From positions 62,001 through 126,000 of the forward strand of contig NZ_FOCK01000003.1 in NCBI RefSeq assembly GCF_900110085.1: DNA of 64,000 bases, given 5' to 3'. A model generated the notes under the pieces. It ran no database searches. It was not told the origin of the DNA and saw only the letters and a list, made by a program, of their open reading frames with translations. A program made the position numbers and the translations under genes. Source of the stretch: Prevotella sp. ne3005. GTDB lineage: Bacteria; Bacteroidota; Bacteroidia; Bacteroidales; Bacteroidaceae. Positions 40,564 through 49,478 of the stretch are shown in pieces. Within the stretch, counting starts at the first letter, position 1; every line of letters begins with the position of its first letter.

Positions 40564-40571
40564 TATCTTTG
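40564..40571 (+). promoter_or_regulatory. -7 box of the sirtuin gene
   Basis: TATCTTTG, 24 bases before the ATG at 40596. It overlaps the alternative ATG at 40569, which supports the later start. Confidence 0.6.
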
Positions 40572-40595
40572 CACCGTCGTAAATCAAATAAACAC

Positions 40596-41288
40596 ATGAA
40601 AAAGATTGTTGTATTGACCGGTGCAGGCATGTCGGTGGAGAGCGGACTGAAGACTTTCCGCGATGCCGACGGTCTCTGGGAGAACTATCCCGTATCGAAG
40701 GTGGCCACCCATGAAGGATGGGAGGCTGACCCGACACTTGTAACAAACTTCTATAACATGCTCCGCAAGAAGTGCTGGAACGTGCAGCCCAACGAGGGCC
40801 ACAAACTCGTGGCAAAGCTGGAGGAGCAATATGACGTGACCGTAGTGACCCAGAACGTGGACAATCTCCACGAGATGGCAGGTTCGAAGAAGGTAATCCA
40901 CTTGCACGGCGAGCTGATGAAGGTGTGTTCGAGCCGCGACGTCGACGACCCGCGCTATCAGATACAGCTGACGGCAGACAACTGTGAGGTAGAGCCGGGC
41001 ACCAAGGCCGGTGACGGTTCGCTGCTGCGCCCCTACATCGTATTCTTCGGTGAGGCCGTGCCCAATATCACCATCGCTGCCGAAGAGGTGCAAGAGGCCG
41101 ACATCCTGATCATCATCGGCACCTCACTGGTGGTCTACCCCGCTGCCGGACTGATGCATTATGCCAAGCCCGACACCCCCATCTACCTCATCGACCCCAA
41201 CCCCGTGAATGCAGGCAGTCGCGTCAAGCAGATACAGAAGGGAGCCTCGGAGGGTATGAAGGAGCTAATGGAAACCCTCATGAAGTAA
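40596..41288 (+). CDS. Sir2-family NAD-dependent protein deacylase
   Basis: The protein has 230 residues from ATG 40596. It has [19 protein letters not shown] (NAD-binding GAG), [15 protein letters not shown] (QNVD) and catalytic H104 in IHLHGE, then [13 protein letters not shown] and [12 protein letters not shown]. It removes acetyl or other acyl groups from lysines, using NAD. The usual four-Cys zinc site is not present: between HGE and the FFGE motif only two cysteines are seen (KVCSS and DNCEV). It is followed after 22 bases by cysS on the same strand. Confidence 0.92.
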   Translation: MKKIVVLTGAGMSVESGLKTFRDADGLWENYPVSKVATHEGWEADPTLVTNFYNMLRKKCWNVQPNEGHKLVAKLEEQYDVTVVTQNVDNLHEMAGSKKVIHLHGELMKVCSSRDVDDPRYQIQLTADNCEVEPGTKAGDGSLLRPYIVFFGEAVPNITIAAEEVQEADILIIIGTSLVVYPAAGLMHYAKPDTPIYLIDPNPVNAGSRVKQIQKGASEGMKELMETLMK

Positions 41289-41310
41289 GAAAAAGAACAA
41301 ACAGAAAGAT

Positions 41311-42822
41311 ATGGATTCTAAACTGGTCATTTATAATACGTTGACACGGCAGAAGGAGCGCTTCGAGCCGTTGAATGCACCCCATGTGGGTATGTATGTG
41401 TGTGGTCCTACAGTGTATGGCGACCCCCATCTGGGGCATGCCCGTCCGGCCATCACCTTCGACCTGGTGTTCCGCTATCTGAAGCACCTGGGCTATAAGG
41501 TACGTTATGTAAGGAACATCACCGACGTAGGACATCTGGAGCACGATGCCGACGAGGGAGAGGATAAGATTGCCAAGAAGGCAAGACTGGAGCAGCTGGA
41601 GCCCATGGAGATAGCCCAATATTATACGAACCGCTATCATGCTGCGATGGATGCACTGAACGTGCTGCGCCCCTCGATAGAGCCCCACGCCTCAGGACAT
41701 ATCATCGAACAGCAGCAGCTGGTGCAGCAGATCCTGGACAACGGCCTTGCCTACGAGAGCAACGGAAGCATCTATTTCGACATCGAGGCGTATAATAAGA
41801 GAGCGGAGAGCACCGGCTCCCAGTTCAGGTATGGTGTTCTCTCTGGCCGTTCGCTGGAGAACATCAAGGATGCCAGCCGTGAGCTAGACGGTGTGGGAGA
41901 GAAGAAGAACCAGGCCGACTTCGCCCTGTGGAAGAAGGCACAGCCAGAGCATATCATGCGCTGGCCATCACCCTGGAGCGACGGATTCCCTGGCTGGCAC
42001 TGTGAGTGTACGGCCATGGGGCGCAAGTATCTGGGTGAGGAGTTTGACATCCACGGTGGCGGCATGGACCTCGTGTTCCCCCACCATGAGTGTGAGATAG
42101 CACAGGCCGTGGGATCGATGGGACATCAGGCCGTGAAGTACTGGATGCACAACAATATGCTGACCATCAACGGACAGAAGATGGGTAAGTCGTATAATAA
42201 CTTCATCACGCTGGAGCAGTTCTTTACAGGCAACCACCCGCTGCTGGAGAAGGCTTATTCGCCGATGACCATCCGCTTCTTCGTGCTGAGTGCCCACTAC
42301 CGTGGCACCGTGGACTTCTCGAACGAGGCCCTGGTGGCTGCCGAGAAGGGACTGGAGAAGCTGTTGAACGCCATCAGCGACCTGGAGCGCGTACAGGCGT
42401 CGGCAGAGTGTGACGCCGAGACGAAGAAGGTGGTGACGGAACTGCGCCAGAAGTGTTACGACGCGATGAACGACGACTTTGCCACACCTCAGGTGATCAG
42501 CTATCTCTTTGAGGCCTGCACCACCATCAACAAGCTCGTGGACCATAAGGCCACCATCTGTGCCGACTGCCTGAAGGAGCTGAAGGAGACGATGAGCCTC
42601 TTTGCCTTCGACATCCTCGGACTGAAGGCCGAGAACAAGGGCTCCAACGATGCCCGTGAGGAAGCTTTCGGCAAGGTGATGGACATGGTGCTGGAACTGA
42701 GAGCCAAAGCAAAAGCCGACAAAGACTGGGCTACTTCGGATAAGATCCGCGATGAGCTCGCCGCTGCCGGCTTTGAGGTGAAGGACACCAAGGACGGTGT
42801 CACCTGGAAGCTGAATAAGTAA
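41311..42822 (+). CDS. cysS: Cysteinyl-tRNA synthetase
   Basis: The protein has 503 residues. [18 protein letters not shown] carries zinc ligand C31 and the HIGH-type HLGH (40-43). [10 protein letters not shown] and [10 protein letters not shown] supply the remaining zinc ligands, and KMGKSYNN is the KMSKS motif. A DALR-type anticodon-binding helix domain follows (about 340-503). It charges tRNA-Cys. It ends tail to tail with trpA with no base between the two stop codons. Confidence 0.97.
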   Translation: MDSKLVIYNTLTRQKERFEPLNAPHVGMYVCGPTVYGDPHLGHARPAITFDLVFRYLKHLGYKVRYVRNITDVGHLEHDADEGEDKIAKKARLEQLEPMEIAQYYTNRYHAAMDALNVLRPSIEPHASGHIIEQQQLVQQILDNGLAYESNGSIYFDIEAYNKRAESTGSQFRYGVLSGRSLENIKDASRELDGVGEKKNQADFALWKKAQPEHIMRWPSPWSDGFPGWHCECTAMGRKYLGEEFDIHGGGMDLVFPHHECEIAQAVGSMGHQAVKYWMHNNMLTINGQKMGKSYNNFITLEQFFTGNHPLLEKAYSPMTIRFFVLSAHYRGTVDFSNEALVAAEKGLEKLLNAISDLERVQASAECDAETKKVVTELRQKCYDAMNDDFATPQVISYLFEACTTINKLVDHKATICADCLKELKETMSLFAFDILGLKAENKGSNDAREEAFGKVMDMVLELRAKAKADKDWATSDKIRDELAAAGFEVKDTKDGVTWKLNK

Positions 42823-43602
42823 TCACTCCAACGCTTTATACAAGTTGTCGAGGGCTATGTCTGCATGGCCCTCGGCTTCGTTTAAGAGGGTTACGAACTT
42901 AGAGCCGATGATGGCACCGGCGGCATTGTCCTGGGCAGCCTTGAGCGTCTGGGCATTGCTGATGCCAAAGCCTATCATACGGGGATTGCGCAGGTTCATG
43001 GCGTTGATACGACGGAAGTATTCCTGCTTGGCCTCGTCGAAGCTCTTCTGGGCACCGGTGATGGCGGCAGAGGATACCATGTAAATGAAGCCGTCGGTAT
43101 GTTCGTCGATGAAACGGATACGCTCCCCACTGGTCTCCGGGGTGATGAGCATAATGATACGCAGATCGTACTTGTCGGCCACGGGCTTGACGATGTTCAG
43201 ATAGTCGTCGAAGGGCAGATCGGGGATGATGGCGCCACTGACACCACTCTCCACACAACTCTTGCAGAACGCCTCGATGCCATAGTGAAGGATGGGATTA
43301 AGATAGCCCATCAGCACGAGGGGGATAGAAACCTGATCCTTGATGGCAGCCAACTGACCGAAGAGCTTCTGCAGGGTCATGCCGTTGCGGAGAGCCTGGG
43401 TGGCAGCACTCTGGATGACGGGGCCGTCGGCGAGGGGATCGCTGAAGGGGATGCCCACCTCGATCATGGCAATGCCACGACGCTGCATGGTGAGGATGAC
43501 GTCGGCTGTGCCGTCGAGCGTAGGACAGCCAGCACAGAAATAGAGCGACAGGAGCTTCCGGTCCTTGCTATTTTCGAATAACTGATTGATTTTATTTGCC
43601 AT
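42823..43602 (-). CDS. trpA: Tryptophan synthase alpha chain
   Basis: The protein has 259 residues. [19 protein letters not shown] (catalytic Glu and Asp), [14 protein letters not shown] and IPDLPFDDY are the TrpA hallmarks. It cleaves indole-3-glycerol phosphate to indole, which passes to TrpB. It is the last gene of the minus-strand trp operon, 12 bases after trpF, with an octamer array across the junction. There is no room for a terminator before cysS. Confidence 0.97.
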   Translation of the reverse strand: MANKINQLFENSKDRKLLSLYFCAGCPTLDGTADVILTMQRRGIAMIEVGIPFSDPLADGPVIQSAATQALRNGMTLQKLFGQLAAIKDQVSIPLVLMGYLNPILHYGIEAFCKSCVESGVSGAIIPDLPFDDYLNIVKPVADKYDLRIIMLITPETSGERIRFIDEHTDGFIYMVSSAAITGAQKSFDEAKQEYFRRINAMNLRNPRMIGFGISNAQTLKAAQDNAAGAIIGSKFVTLLNEAEGHADIALDNLYKALE

Positions 43603-43608
43603 ATCTTT

Positions 43609-43632
43609 ACTTTTTTACCTTTTTACCTTTTC
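43609..43632 (-). repeat. GTAAAAAG-type octamer array at the trpF/trpA junction
   Basis: Three units (ACTTTTTT, ACCTTTTT, ACCTTTTC on the plus strand) with period 8. They encode the last residues of TrpF (KVKR), contain its stop codon (43615-43617) and end 7 bases before the trpA start. Confidence 0.88.
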
Positions 43633-44220
43633 CAAAAAACTCTTGATGCTATCGATGTCTTTGAGGCCAGGGGACAACTCGAAGCGGGAATTGAGGTCGA
43701 TGCCAGCATAGCGCGGATGACTGAAAGCCTTAATACGTAAGGCATCGTCGGGGCCGATGCCACCGCTGAGCAGGAACGGTGTCTGACAACGGTAGGCCTT
43801 GAGCACACTCCAGTCGAACTTCTGTCCATTGCCCCCAACACGCTGGCCTTTCGTGTCGAAGAGGAAGTAGTCAACCAGTCCCTCGTAGGGGATGCAGGCG
43901 GTGAAGTCGTCGATCGTGGCGATGTTGAAGGCTTTAATGAGCGAACATGAGAGATGGAGCTGGCGGATGTAGTCGGGTGACTCATGGCCGTGAAGCTGGA
44001 TGATGTCGAGGGCATATTCCCCGGCGATACGCTGCACTTCCTCTATATGTTCATCGACAAACACCCCTACCCGCCTGCATGTTGTAGGCAGATAGGCAGG
44101 TCGCTCACTGACAAAACGACTGGACTTCGGCCAGAAGATGAATCCCATGAGGTCGATACCGAGGGCTTCGGCCTCACGGATGTTCTCCGGCTCACGCATG
44201 CCACATACCTTAATGACCAT
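43615..44220 (-). CDS. trpF: Phosphoribosylanthranilate isomerase
   Basis: The protein has 201 residues, a TIM barrel: IKVCGMREPENI (catalytic Cys), GFIFWPKSSRFV, VGVFVDEHIEEV, IIQLHGHESPDY, DYFLFDTKGQRVGGNGQKFDW (catalytic Asp) and LLSGGIGPDDA. It converts phosphoribosylanthranilate to CdRP. It begins 6 bases after trpD, exactly where trpC would be expected in the Bacteroidetes gene order. It is not fused to an IGPS domain. Confidence 0.96.
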   Translation of the reverse strand: MVIKVCGMREPENIREAEALGIDLMGFIFWPKSSRFVSERPAYLPTTCRRVGVFVDEHIEEVQRIAGEYALDIIQLHGHESPDYIRQLHLSCSLIKAFNIATIDDFTACIPYEGLVDYFLFDTKGQRVGGNGQKFDWSVLKAYRCQTPFLLSGGIGPDDALRIKAFSHPRYAGIDLNSRFELSPGLKDIDSIKSFLEKVKR

Positions 44221-44226
44221 GGTCGC

Positions 44227-45237
44227 CTACGAGTTGAGTTCGACAAACTTCTTGAAGGTACGGAGGGCTGCACCGCTGTCGATGCTCTCACGGGCAATGG
44301 CGATACACTCCTCGACAGACTTCTCACCCTTCTCGAGCACCTGGATACCGAAGGCGGCATTGGCCAACACGATGTTTTTCTGGGCTGGCAAGGCACGGTT
44401 CTCGAGTACACTGTCGAAGATCTGGGCAGCCTCTTCTTCCGTGGCACCACCCACGAGTTCCTCGGGCTTGGCAATCTCGAAACCGAGGTCGCTGGGTTTG
44501 AAGATACGTTCGTATTGACGGGTGGTAACCTTGAAGTCGCCTGTCAAAGAGATCTCATCGTAGCCGTCGATGGAGTTCACGATACCGTAGTCGATGCCAA
44601 TCTTCTGATACACCTGATGATAGAGGCGCATCTGGTCGAGGTTGGCCACACCTAAGAGCTGGCACTTGGGTTGGCTGGGGTTGACCAGCGGCCCCAGGAG
44701 GTTGAAGATGGTGGGGAACTGCAGGGCTTTCCTGATGGGGCCCACGAACTTCATGGCCTTGGCGAAGAGCTGGGCATGGAGATAGACGATGCCGGCCTCA
44801 TCGAGTGAACGGTTCAGGCGGTCGATGTCGTCGGTGAACTTAATGCCGTGGTGCTGGATGACGTTTGAGGCGCCGCTGACACTGGTGGCTGCATAGTTGC
44901 CGTGTTTGGCCACCTTATAGCCAGCACCGGCGATGACGAAGCAGGAGGTGGTGGAGATGTTGAAGGTGTTCTTACGGTCGCCACCGGTGCCAACGACGTC
45001 GATATAACGGTCGGCATTGAGGATAGCGGGAACACCCGTCTCGAGGATACCATCGCGGAAGCCCAACAGCTCGTCGACGGTGACGCCACGCATCTGCAAG
45101 GCAGTGAGCAGGGCAGTGATCTGTTCGGTGGGATACTCACTCTGAGTGATGCCCACCAGAATATTCTTCATTTCTTCACGAGAGAGTTCCTCGTGGTTCA
45201 GCATCCTGTTGAGGATGTCTTTCATTGTCTGTGCCAT
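44227..45237 (-). CDS. trpD: Anthranilate phosphoribosyltransferase
   Basis: The protein has 336 residues. VVGTGGDRKNTFNISTTSCFVIAGAGYKVAKHGN is the PRPP- and anthranilate-binding core (GTGGD), with HGIKFTDDI and LGPLVNPSQP further on. It makes phosphoribosylanthranilate. It is a separate gene, not fused to trpG. A heptamer repeat array lies between it and the upstream trpG gene; trpF follows after 6 bases. Confidence 0.97.
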   Translation of the reverse strand: MAQTMKDILNRMLNHEELSREEMKNILVGITQSEYPTEQITALLTALQMRGVTVDELLGFRDGILETGVPAILNADRYIDVVGTGGDRKNTFNISTTSCFVIAGAGYKVAKHGNYAATSVSGASNVIQHHGIKFTDDIDRLNRSLDEAGIVYLHAQLFAKAMKFVGPIRKALQFPTIFNLLGPLVNPSQPKCQLLGVANLDQMRLYHQVYQKIGIDYGIVNSIDGYDEISLTGDFKVTTRQYERIFKPSDLGFEIAKPEELVGGATEEEAAQIFDSVLENRALPAQKNIVLANAAFGIQVLEKGEKSVEECIAIARESIDSGAALRTFKKFVELNS

Positions 45238-45243
45238 ATTTAT

Positions 45244-45285
45244 TCAATTTTCAATTTTCAATCTTCAATCTTCAATTTTCAATCT
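45244..45285 (-). repeat. TCAATTT/TCAATCT heptamer array between trpG and trpD
   Basis: Six units of 7 bases (TCAATTT, TCAATTT, TCAATCT, TCAATCT, TCAATTT, TCAATCT on the plus strand). The array begins directly at the trpG stop codon and ends 6 bases before the trpD start. The set at 55765-55793 is similar but degenerate. Confidence 0.9.
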
Positions 45286-45848
45286 TAAAGAAACATCCAA
45301 TTCTGCAGCATCTTGCGTCCGTCGGGGGTGAGCACGCTCTCAGGGTGGAACTGAATGCCGCGGACGTTCAGTGTCTTGTGGCGCAGGGCCATGATCTGTC
45401 CCTCGTCACTTTCCGCAGTCACCTCCAGACAGTCGGGGAAACCGTCTTTAGAGACCACCCACGAGTGGTAACGGCCGATGGTGATATCGTGGTCGAGACC
45501 ACTGAAGAGGGGGTCGTCGCTGATGATGTGACAGGGGGTGGCGACACCATGGAAGACATCGCTCAGGTTCTCGAGCTTTCCCCCGAAAGCCTCGCCAATA
45601 GCCTGATGCCCTAGGCAGACACCCAAGATGGGTTTCTTGCCGGCATAGGTACGGATGACATCGAGCAGCAGACCTGCCTCAGAGGGGATGCCGGGACCCG
45701 GCGAGAGGATAATCTTGCTATAGGGCTCGAGGTCGGCAAGCTGGAACTGGTCATTACGCAGTACGGTGACCTCAGCACCTAATTCCTTGACCAAATGACT
45801 CAGGTTATAGGTAAACGAGTCGTAGTTGTCGATGATGACTATTTTCAT
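45285..45848 (-). CDS. trpG: Anthranilate synthase component II (glutamine amidotransferase)
   Basis: The protein has 187 residues, a class I glutamine amidotransferase: DNYDSFTYNL, LSPGPGIPSEAG, nucleophile Cys in LGVCLGHQAIGE and HPES at the end (IQFHPESVLTPDG). It supplies ammonia to TrpE. It shares a 4-base ATGA overlap with trpE, which fits 1:1 synthesis of the two subunits. Confidence 0.95.
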   Translation of the reverse strand: MKIVIIDNYDSFTYNLSHLVKELGAEVTVLRNDQFQLADLEPYSKIILSPGPGIPSEAGLLLDVIRTYAGKKPILGVCLGHQAIGEAFGGKLENLSDVFHGVATPCHIISDDPLFSGLDHDITIGRYHSWVVSKDGFPDCLEVTAESDEGQIMALRHKTLNVRGIQFHPESVLTPDGRKMLQNWMFL

Positions 45849-47236
45849 AATGCTTCTGCTTTTTCGATGGCCCTCCTTAAAGCCCCTAATTTGTTGTTTA
45901 CTTCCTGGAGTTCGTACTCCTCATCACTCTTGGCCACGATGCCGCCACCAGCCTGGAACCACAGTTCACCGTTACGGGAGACAAAGGTACGTATGGTGAT
46001 GGCCTGATTCAACGAGCCGTCGAGGCCTATGATACCGATACAGCCACCGTAGGCACCACGGTTGTGGGGCTCATATTCGGAGATGAGCTGCATGGCACGT
46101 ACCTTAGGGGCACCACTGAGGGTACCGGCAGGGAAGGTGTCGATAAAAGCCTTGATGGGGTCGGCACAGTCGTCGAGGGTGCCACTGACGCGAGAGACGA
46201 GGTGGATGACATGAGAATAGTACTGCAGGTCTTTATAGAAGTCGACCTTGACATGGTGACAGTTGCGGCTCAGGTCGTTACGGGCAAGGTCTACCAGCAT
46301 CACATGCTCGGCATTCTCCTTAGGGTCGTTACGCAGGTATTCAGCACCCTGGCGGTCGGCCTCTTCGTCACCCGTACGTCTCGTGGTGCCGGCAATGGGG
46401 TCGATATACGCTTTCTTACCTTCTATCCGGCAGTGGGTCTCGGGTGAGGAACCGAAGATGCGGAAACCACCGAAGTCAAAGTAGAAAAGGTAGGGACTGG
46501 GGTTGATGCTTCGCAGGGCACGGTACAGTTTGAAGTCGTCGCCTTCATATTTCTGGACGAAACGGCGCGAGAGCACGATCTGGAACACGTCGCCTCGCAG
46601 ACAATGCCGGATGCCGCGGCGGATATTGGCTTTATGCTCCTCGTCGGTGAGCGGACTGGTGGTCTCACCCACGGGGTGGAAGTCATAGGCTTTCACACTG
46701 GCCTTGTTCATGGCCTTCAGCATGTCATCGATGTCCTGAGGCTCACCCAGTGTCACCACCTTCAGCTGGTTGTTATGATGGTCGAACACGATCACCACCT
46801 TATATAATATATAGAGCAGGTCGGGGGCATCATTCTTGGCCTGGGTCTCATCCTTCACGGCGATGTCCTCGAAATAGCGCACGGCATTGAACGAAGTATA
46901 GCCGAAGAGACCGCAGTCCTTGGCATCAGCCCCCGAAACCTCTATCCGGTCGATGAGGGCGTGGATGGCTTTATCAGAACGGTAGTCCTTATTTACTTCA
47001 TGGGTCATGGTGCTGCTGTCAGGATAGCTGACGGTGGCGACGCCATGTCCGATGGCAACACTGGCGATGGGGTTGATACCGATAAACGAACGTGAGTTGT
47101 TGGCATCGTGGTAGTCGGAGCTCTCCATCAATGCACTCTGCGGATAGAGGTCTCTCAGTCGCATATACACACCCACAGGCGTATACAGATCCGCCAGAAT
47201 AGTCTTGCTGCTTGTCGTATATTTGAATGTATTCAT
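45845..47236 (-). CDS. trpE: Anthranilate synthase component I
   Basis: The protein has 463 residues from ATG 47236 (MNTFKYTT); the ATG at 47266 would overlap trpB. LMESSDYHDANNSRSFIGI corresponds to the tryptophan feedback site (LLES). The chorismate-utilising domain has GDVFQIVLSRRF, PIAGTTRRTG, HVMLVDLARNDL, PAGTLSGAPKVRAM and QAGGGIVAKSD. It makes anthranilate from chorismate. It should be inhibited by Trp through the LMESS region and controlled in transcription by the attenuator upstream of trpB. Confidence 0.96.
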   Translation of the reverse strand: MNTFKYTTSSKTILADLYTPVGVYMRLRDLYPQSALMESSDYHDANNSRSFIGINPIASVAIGHGVATVSYPDSSTMTHEVNKDYRSDKAIHALIDRIEVSGADAKDCGLFGYTSFNAVRYFEDIAVKDETQAKNDAPDLLYILYKVVIVFDHHNNQLKVVTLGEPQDIDDMLKAMNKASVKAYDFHPVGETTSPLTDEEHKANIRRGIRHCLRGDVFQIVLSRRFVQKYEGDDFKLYRALRSINPSPYLFYFDFGGFRIFGSSPETHCRIEGKKAYIDPIAGTTRRTGDEEADRQGAEYLRNDPKENAEHVMLVDLARNDLSRNCHHVKVDFYKDLQYYSHVIHLVSRVSGTLDDCADPIKAFIDTFPAGTLSGAPKVRAMQLISEYEPHNRGAYGGCIGIIGLDGSLNQAITIRTFVSRNGELWFQAGGGIVAKSDEEYELQEVNNKLGALRRAIEKAEAL

Positions 47237-47252
47237 AATTTTCAATTGTCCA

Positions 47253-48458
47253 TTAGAAATTACCATATTCCTTAGCCATCTGTTTGTTGTTCAGATAGGT
47301 CTCCACATCCTTGTCGCCACGACCACTGACGGTGAGCACCACCACGTCCGTGGGTTTGAAGGAGAGTTTCTTCAGGGCAGCGATGGCGTGGGCACTCTCG
47401 ATGGCAGGGATGATGCCCTCCATACGGGTAAGTTCATAACCGCCATAGATAGCCTCGTCGTCGTTGATAGAGAGCACCTGGGTACGTCCCTGCCTGGCCA
47501 TGTTACAATGCATGGGGCCCACACCGGGGTAGTCGAGTCCGGCAGAGATGGTGAAAGCCTCTTCTATCTGGCCGTCTTCATTCTGCATCACGAGCATCTT
47601 GGCACCATGCAGGATACCCGTAGAGCCTTTGTGGATGGTGGCTGCCGTGTAGTTGGTCTCCCAACCGTGGCCACCAGCCTCGGCCAAGACAATCTTGACC
47701 CTTTCGTCGTCCATATAGTGGAAGATGGTGCCAGCGGCATTCGAACCACCGCCGATACAGGCGATGAGATAGTCGGGATAGTCGCGGCCTATCTTTTCAT
47801 TCAACTGCCATTTGATCTCCTCGGAGATGACACTCTGCATACGGGCCACAAGGTCGGGATAAGGATGGGGACCCATTGTGGAGCCTACGATATAGAAAGT
47901 ATCGGCAGGATGACAGCACCAGTCGCGGATAGCCTCAGAGCAGGCATCAGAGAGCGTCATGTTTCCAGTACGGACGGGATGCACCTCGGCACCCAGCATC
48001 TTCATACGCTCCACGTTGGTATGCTGGCGCTCCACATCGGTGGCACCCATGAACACCTCGCACTTCATGTTCATCAGGGCACAGACTGTGGCTGTGGCCA
48101 CACCATGCTGTCCGGCACCTGTCTCAGCGATAATACGCGTCTTTCCCATCTTCTTGGCCAGCAGAATCTGACCGATGGTATTATTGATCTTGTGGGCACC
48201 CGTGTGGTTCAGGTCCTCACGCTTCAGATACAACTGACAGCCGTACTGCTCGCTCATGCGCTTGGCGAAATAGAGTGGTGAGGGACGACCCACATAGTCT
48301 TTCAAGAGGGCATGATACTCCTGTTTGAAATCCTCCGACTCGATGATGGGGAGGTAGGCTTCCTGCAGGTCGTGAACACACTTGTAGAGAATCTCTGGCA
48401 CATATGCACCGCCAAACTCTCCGTAGAAACCGTTTTTGTCAACTTGATACTTGCTCAT
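47253..48458 (-). CDS. trpB: Tryptophan synthase beta chain
   Basis: The protein has 401 residues, TrpB type 1: GGAYVPEIL, YLKREDLNHTGAHKINN (PLP lysine in HK), GAGQHGVATATVCA, IACIGGGSNAAG (phosphate loop) and LEGIIPAxESAHA as MEGIIPAIESAHA. It condenses indole with serine to Trp. It is first in the operon; a leader with a Trp-rich peptide and a terminator lies 33 bases upstream of its start. Confidence 0.97.
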   Translation of the reverse strand: MSKYQVDKNGFYGEFGGAYVPEILYKCVHDLQEAYLPIIESEDFKQEYHALLKDYVGRPSPLYFAKRMSEQYGCQLYLKREDLNHTGAHKINNTIGQILLAKKMGKTRIIAETGAGQHGVATATVCALMNMKCEVFMGATDVERQHTNVERMKMLGAEVHPVRTGNMTLSDACSEAIRDWCCHPADTFYIVGSTMGPHPYPDLVARMQSVISEEIKWQLNEKIGRDYPDYLIACIGGGSNAAGTIFHYMDDERVKIVLAEAGGHGWETNYTAATIHKGSTGILHGAKMLVMQNEDGQIEEAFTISAGLDYPGVGPMHCNMARQGRTQVLSINDDEAIYGGYELTRMEGIIPAIESAHAIAALKKLSFKPTDVVVLTVSGRGDKDVETYLNNKQMAKEYGNF

Positions 48459-48490
48459 ATTATTTAGTTTTATATTGTTGAGTGCTGATG

Positions 48491-48530
48491 GAAAAATTTA
48501 AGAGGCCCGTCGCAAGAACGACAGGCCTCT
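48491..48530 (-). terminator. Attenuator terminator of the trp operon
   Basis: AGAGGCCCGTCG (48501-48512) and CGACAGGCCTCT (48519-48530) form a 12-base stem with one wobble pair around a 6-base loop. On the minus strand it is followed by AAATTTTT (48498-48491). It stands between the leader peptide and trpB. ACGGGC at 48559-48564 could pair with GCCCGT (48505-48510) of the stem and form the rival antiterminator. Confidence 0.88.
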
Positions 48531-48571
48531 CAGTATCTTTTTTAGCAAATGCTTGGGTACGGGCTATCTTC

Positions 48572-48631
48572 TCACGATCTTTCGAATCTTGAGCTGCGCC
48601 ACCACCAATAGTTATTTGCCATTCTTATCAT
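48572..48631 (-). CDS. trp operon leader peptide
   Basis: A short ORF of 19 codons (MIRMANNYWWWRSSRFERS), or 16 from the second ATG at 48622. It has three consecutive Trp codons (48599-48607) and a Tyr before them. It lies between the trp promoter (48671-48702) and the terminator (48491-48530), the standard layout of ribosome-mediated attenuation. When charged tRNA-Trp is scarce the ribosome should stall at WWW and prevent terminator folding. No other gene explains this sequence. Confidence 0.88.
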   Translation of the reverse strand: MIRMANNYWWWRSSRFERS

Positions 48632-48670
48632 TATTTCTAATTTAGCGTCGTTTTTGTAACATTTCGGCGA

Positions 48671-48702
48671 CAAAGGTAAACATTTAATTTCTATCTGCCA
48701 AA
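48671..48702 (-). promoter_or_regulatory. trp operon promoter
   Basis: On the minus strand TTTG (48702-48699) and TACCTTTG (48678-48671) are 20 bases apart. The -33 element lies inside the last codons of the papain-like gene upstream. The transcript would start about 35-40 bases before the leader peptide. Confidence 0.8.
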
Positions 48703-49478
48703 TTTTTCGGCGATTTTTTTTCATAGTAGGCTTCATTTGTCATCTCGACGGCAACGGTGGTTTTCCTGAATTGTTCAAACGAGAGGTATTCCAACCCCTT
48801 GTAAGGACCGTTGGTGCCCCATGAGTTTTTCATGATGAAATACTTCTCCCCCTGATCGTCATGGGCAATACCCACGATGGCCATGCCGTGGCCGGCATCC
48901 TCCCAACAAACGCCATGATGGTGTCGCACGGCATGTTCGGTTTTAAGAATCAGCGAGTCCATGGGGATGTTCAGGTAACGGTCGTGCAGCCAGTTGTCCT
49001 CCACCTCCAGTTCCATCTCCTGATAGTAAGGCTTACGGCTATTGCTCATCAGCTGGATATATTCCCCCGGCTTGCATACGCTACGGGCAAACTCCTGTGG
49101 CGTATAGGTGGCACCGAGCATGAACACCCATTTAGGAGCCGGGGTATCTACCTTCCGCATGGCGTCGTAGCCCACAATGCCATATTTCTCTATCAGTCTG
49201 AGCAGGGTGGCACACTCACCGCGCTTGCTCTTGGGGGCATTGGGTTCCTGCTCCAGCATCTTCTCTATATAATAAGGTGAGAGGTTCACGGAGTCGCCCC
49301 ATGCCAGATGTTCCGTCTCGATGGCAGCAAGCATGGCATAGATCCAGCATGTCTCACTCTCGCCCTGATCCTTGATAGGGGTCATGCGGTTCAGCACTTC
49401 GTGATGATAGGTCTTCTGTTGTTGGGCAGCACACCCGCAGAACAATACTAAAAGACCTATGATGACCAATTTCTTCAT
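48684..49478 (-). CDS. Papain-like (C1) cysteine protease lipoprotein
   Basis: The protein has 264 residues. The lipoprotein signal is MKKLVIIGLLVLFCGC (probable lipid Cys 16). The catalytic set is Q38, C44 (ESETCWIYA), H197 (AGHGMAIVG) and N218 (MKNSWGTNG), as in bleomycin-hydrolase-like C1 peptidases of Bacteroidetes. It should sit on the membrane and cleave peptides. It is last in the susC-susD operon: its ATG shares one base with the susD stop (TAATG). This suggests a locus for peptide or protein use rather than for a glycan. Confidence 0.9.
   Translation of the reverse strand: MKKLVIIGLLVLFCGCAAQQQKTYHHEVLNRMTPIKDQGESETCWIYAMLAAIETEHLAWGDSVNLSPYYIEKMLEQEPNAPKSKRGECATLLRLIEKYGIVGYDAMRKVDTPAPKWVFMLGATYTPQEFARSVCKPGEYIQLMSNSRKPYYQEMELEVEDNWLHDRYLNIPMDSLILKTEHAVRHHHGVCWEDAGHGMAIVGIAHDDQGEKYFIMKNSWGTNGPYKGLEYLSFEQFRKTTVAVEMTNEAYYEKKSPKNLADRN

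Noticed and set aside
47205..48281. Plus-strand ORF of 358 codons
   Set aside because: Antisense to trpB, which has all its motifs.
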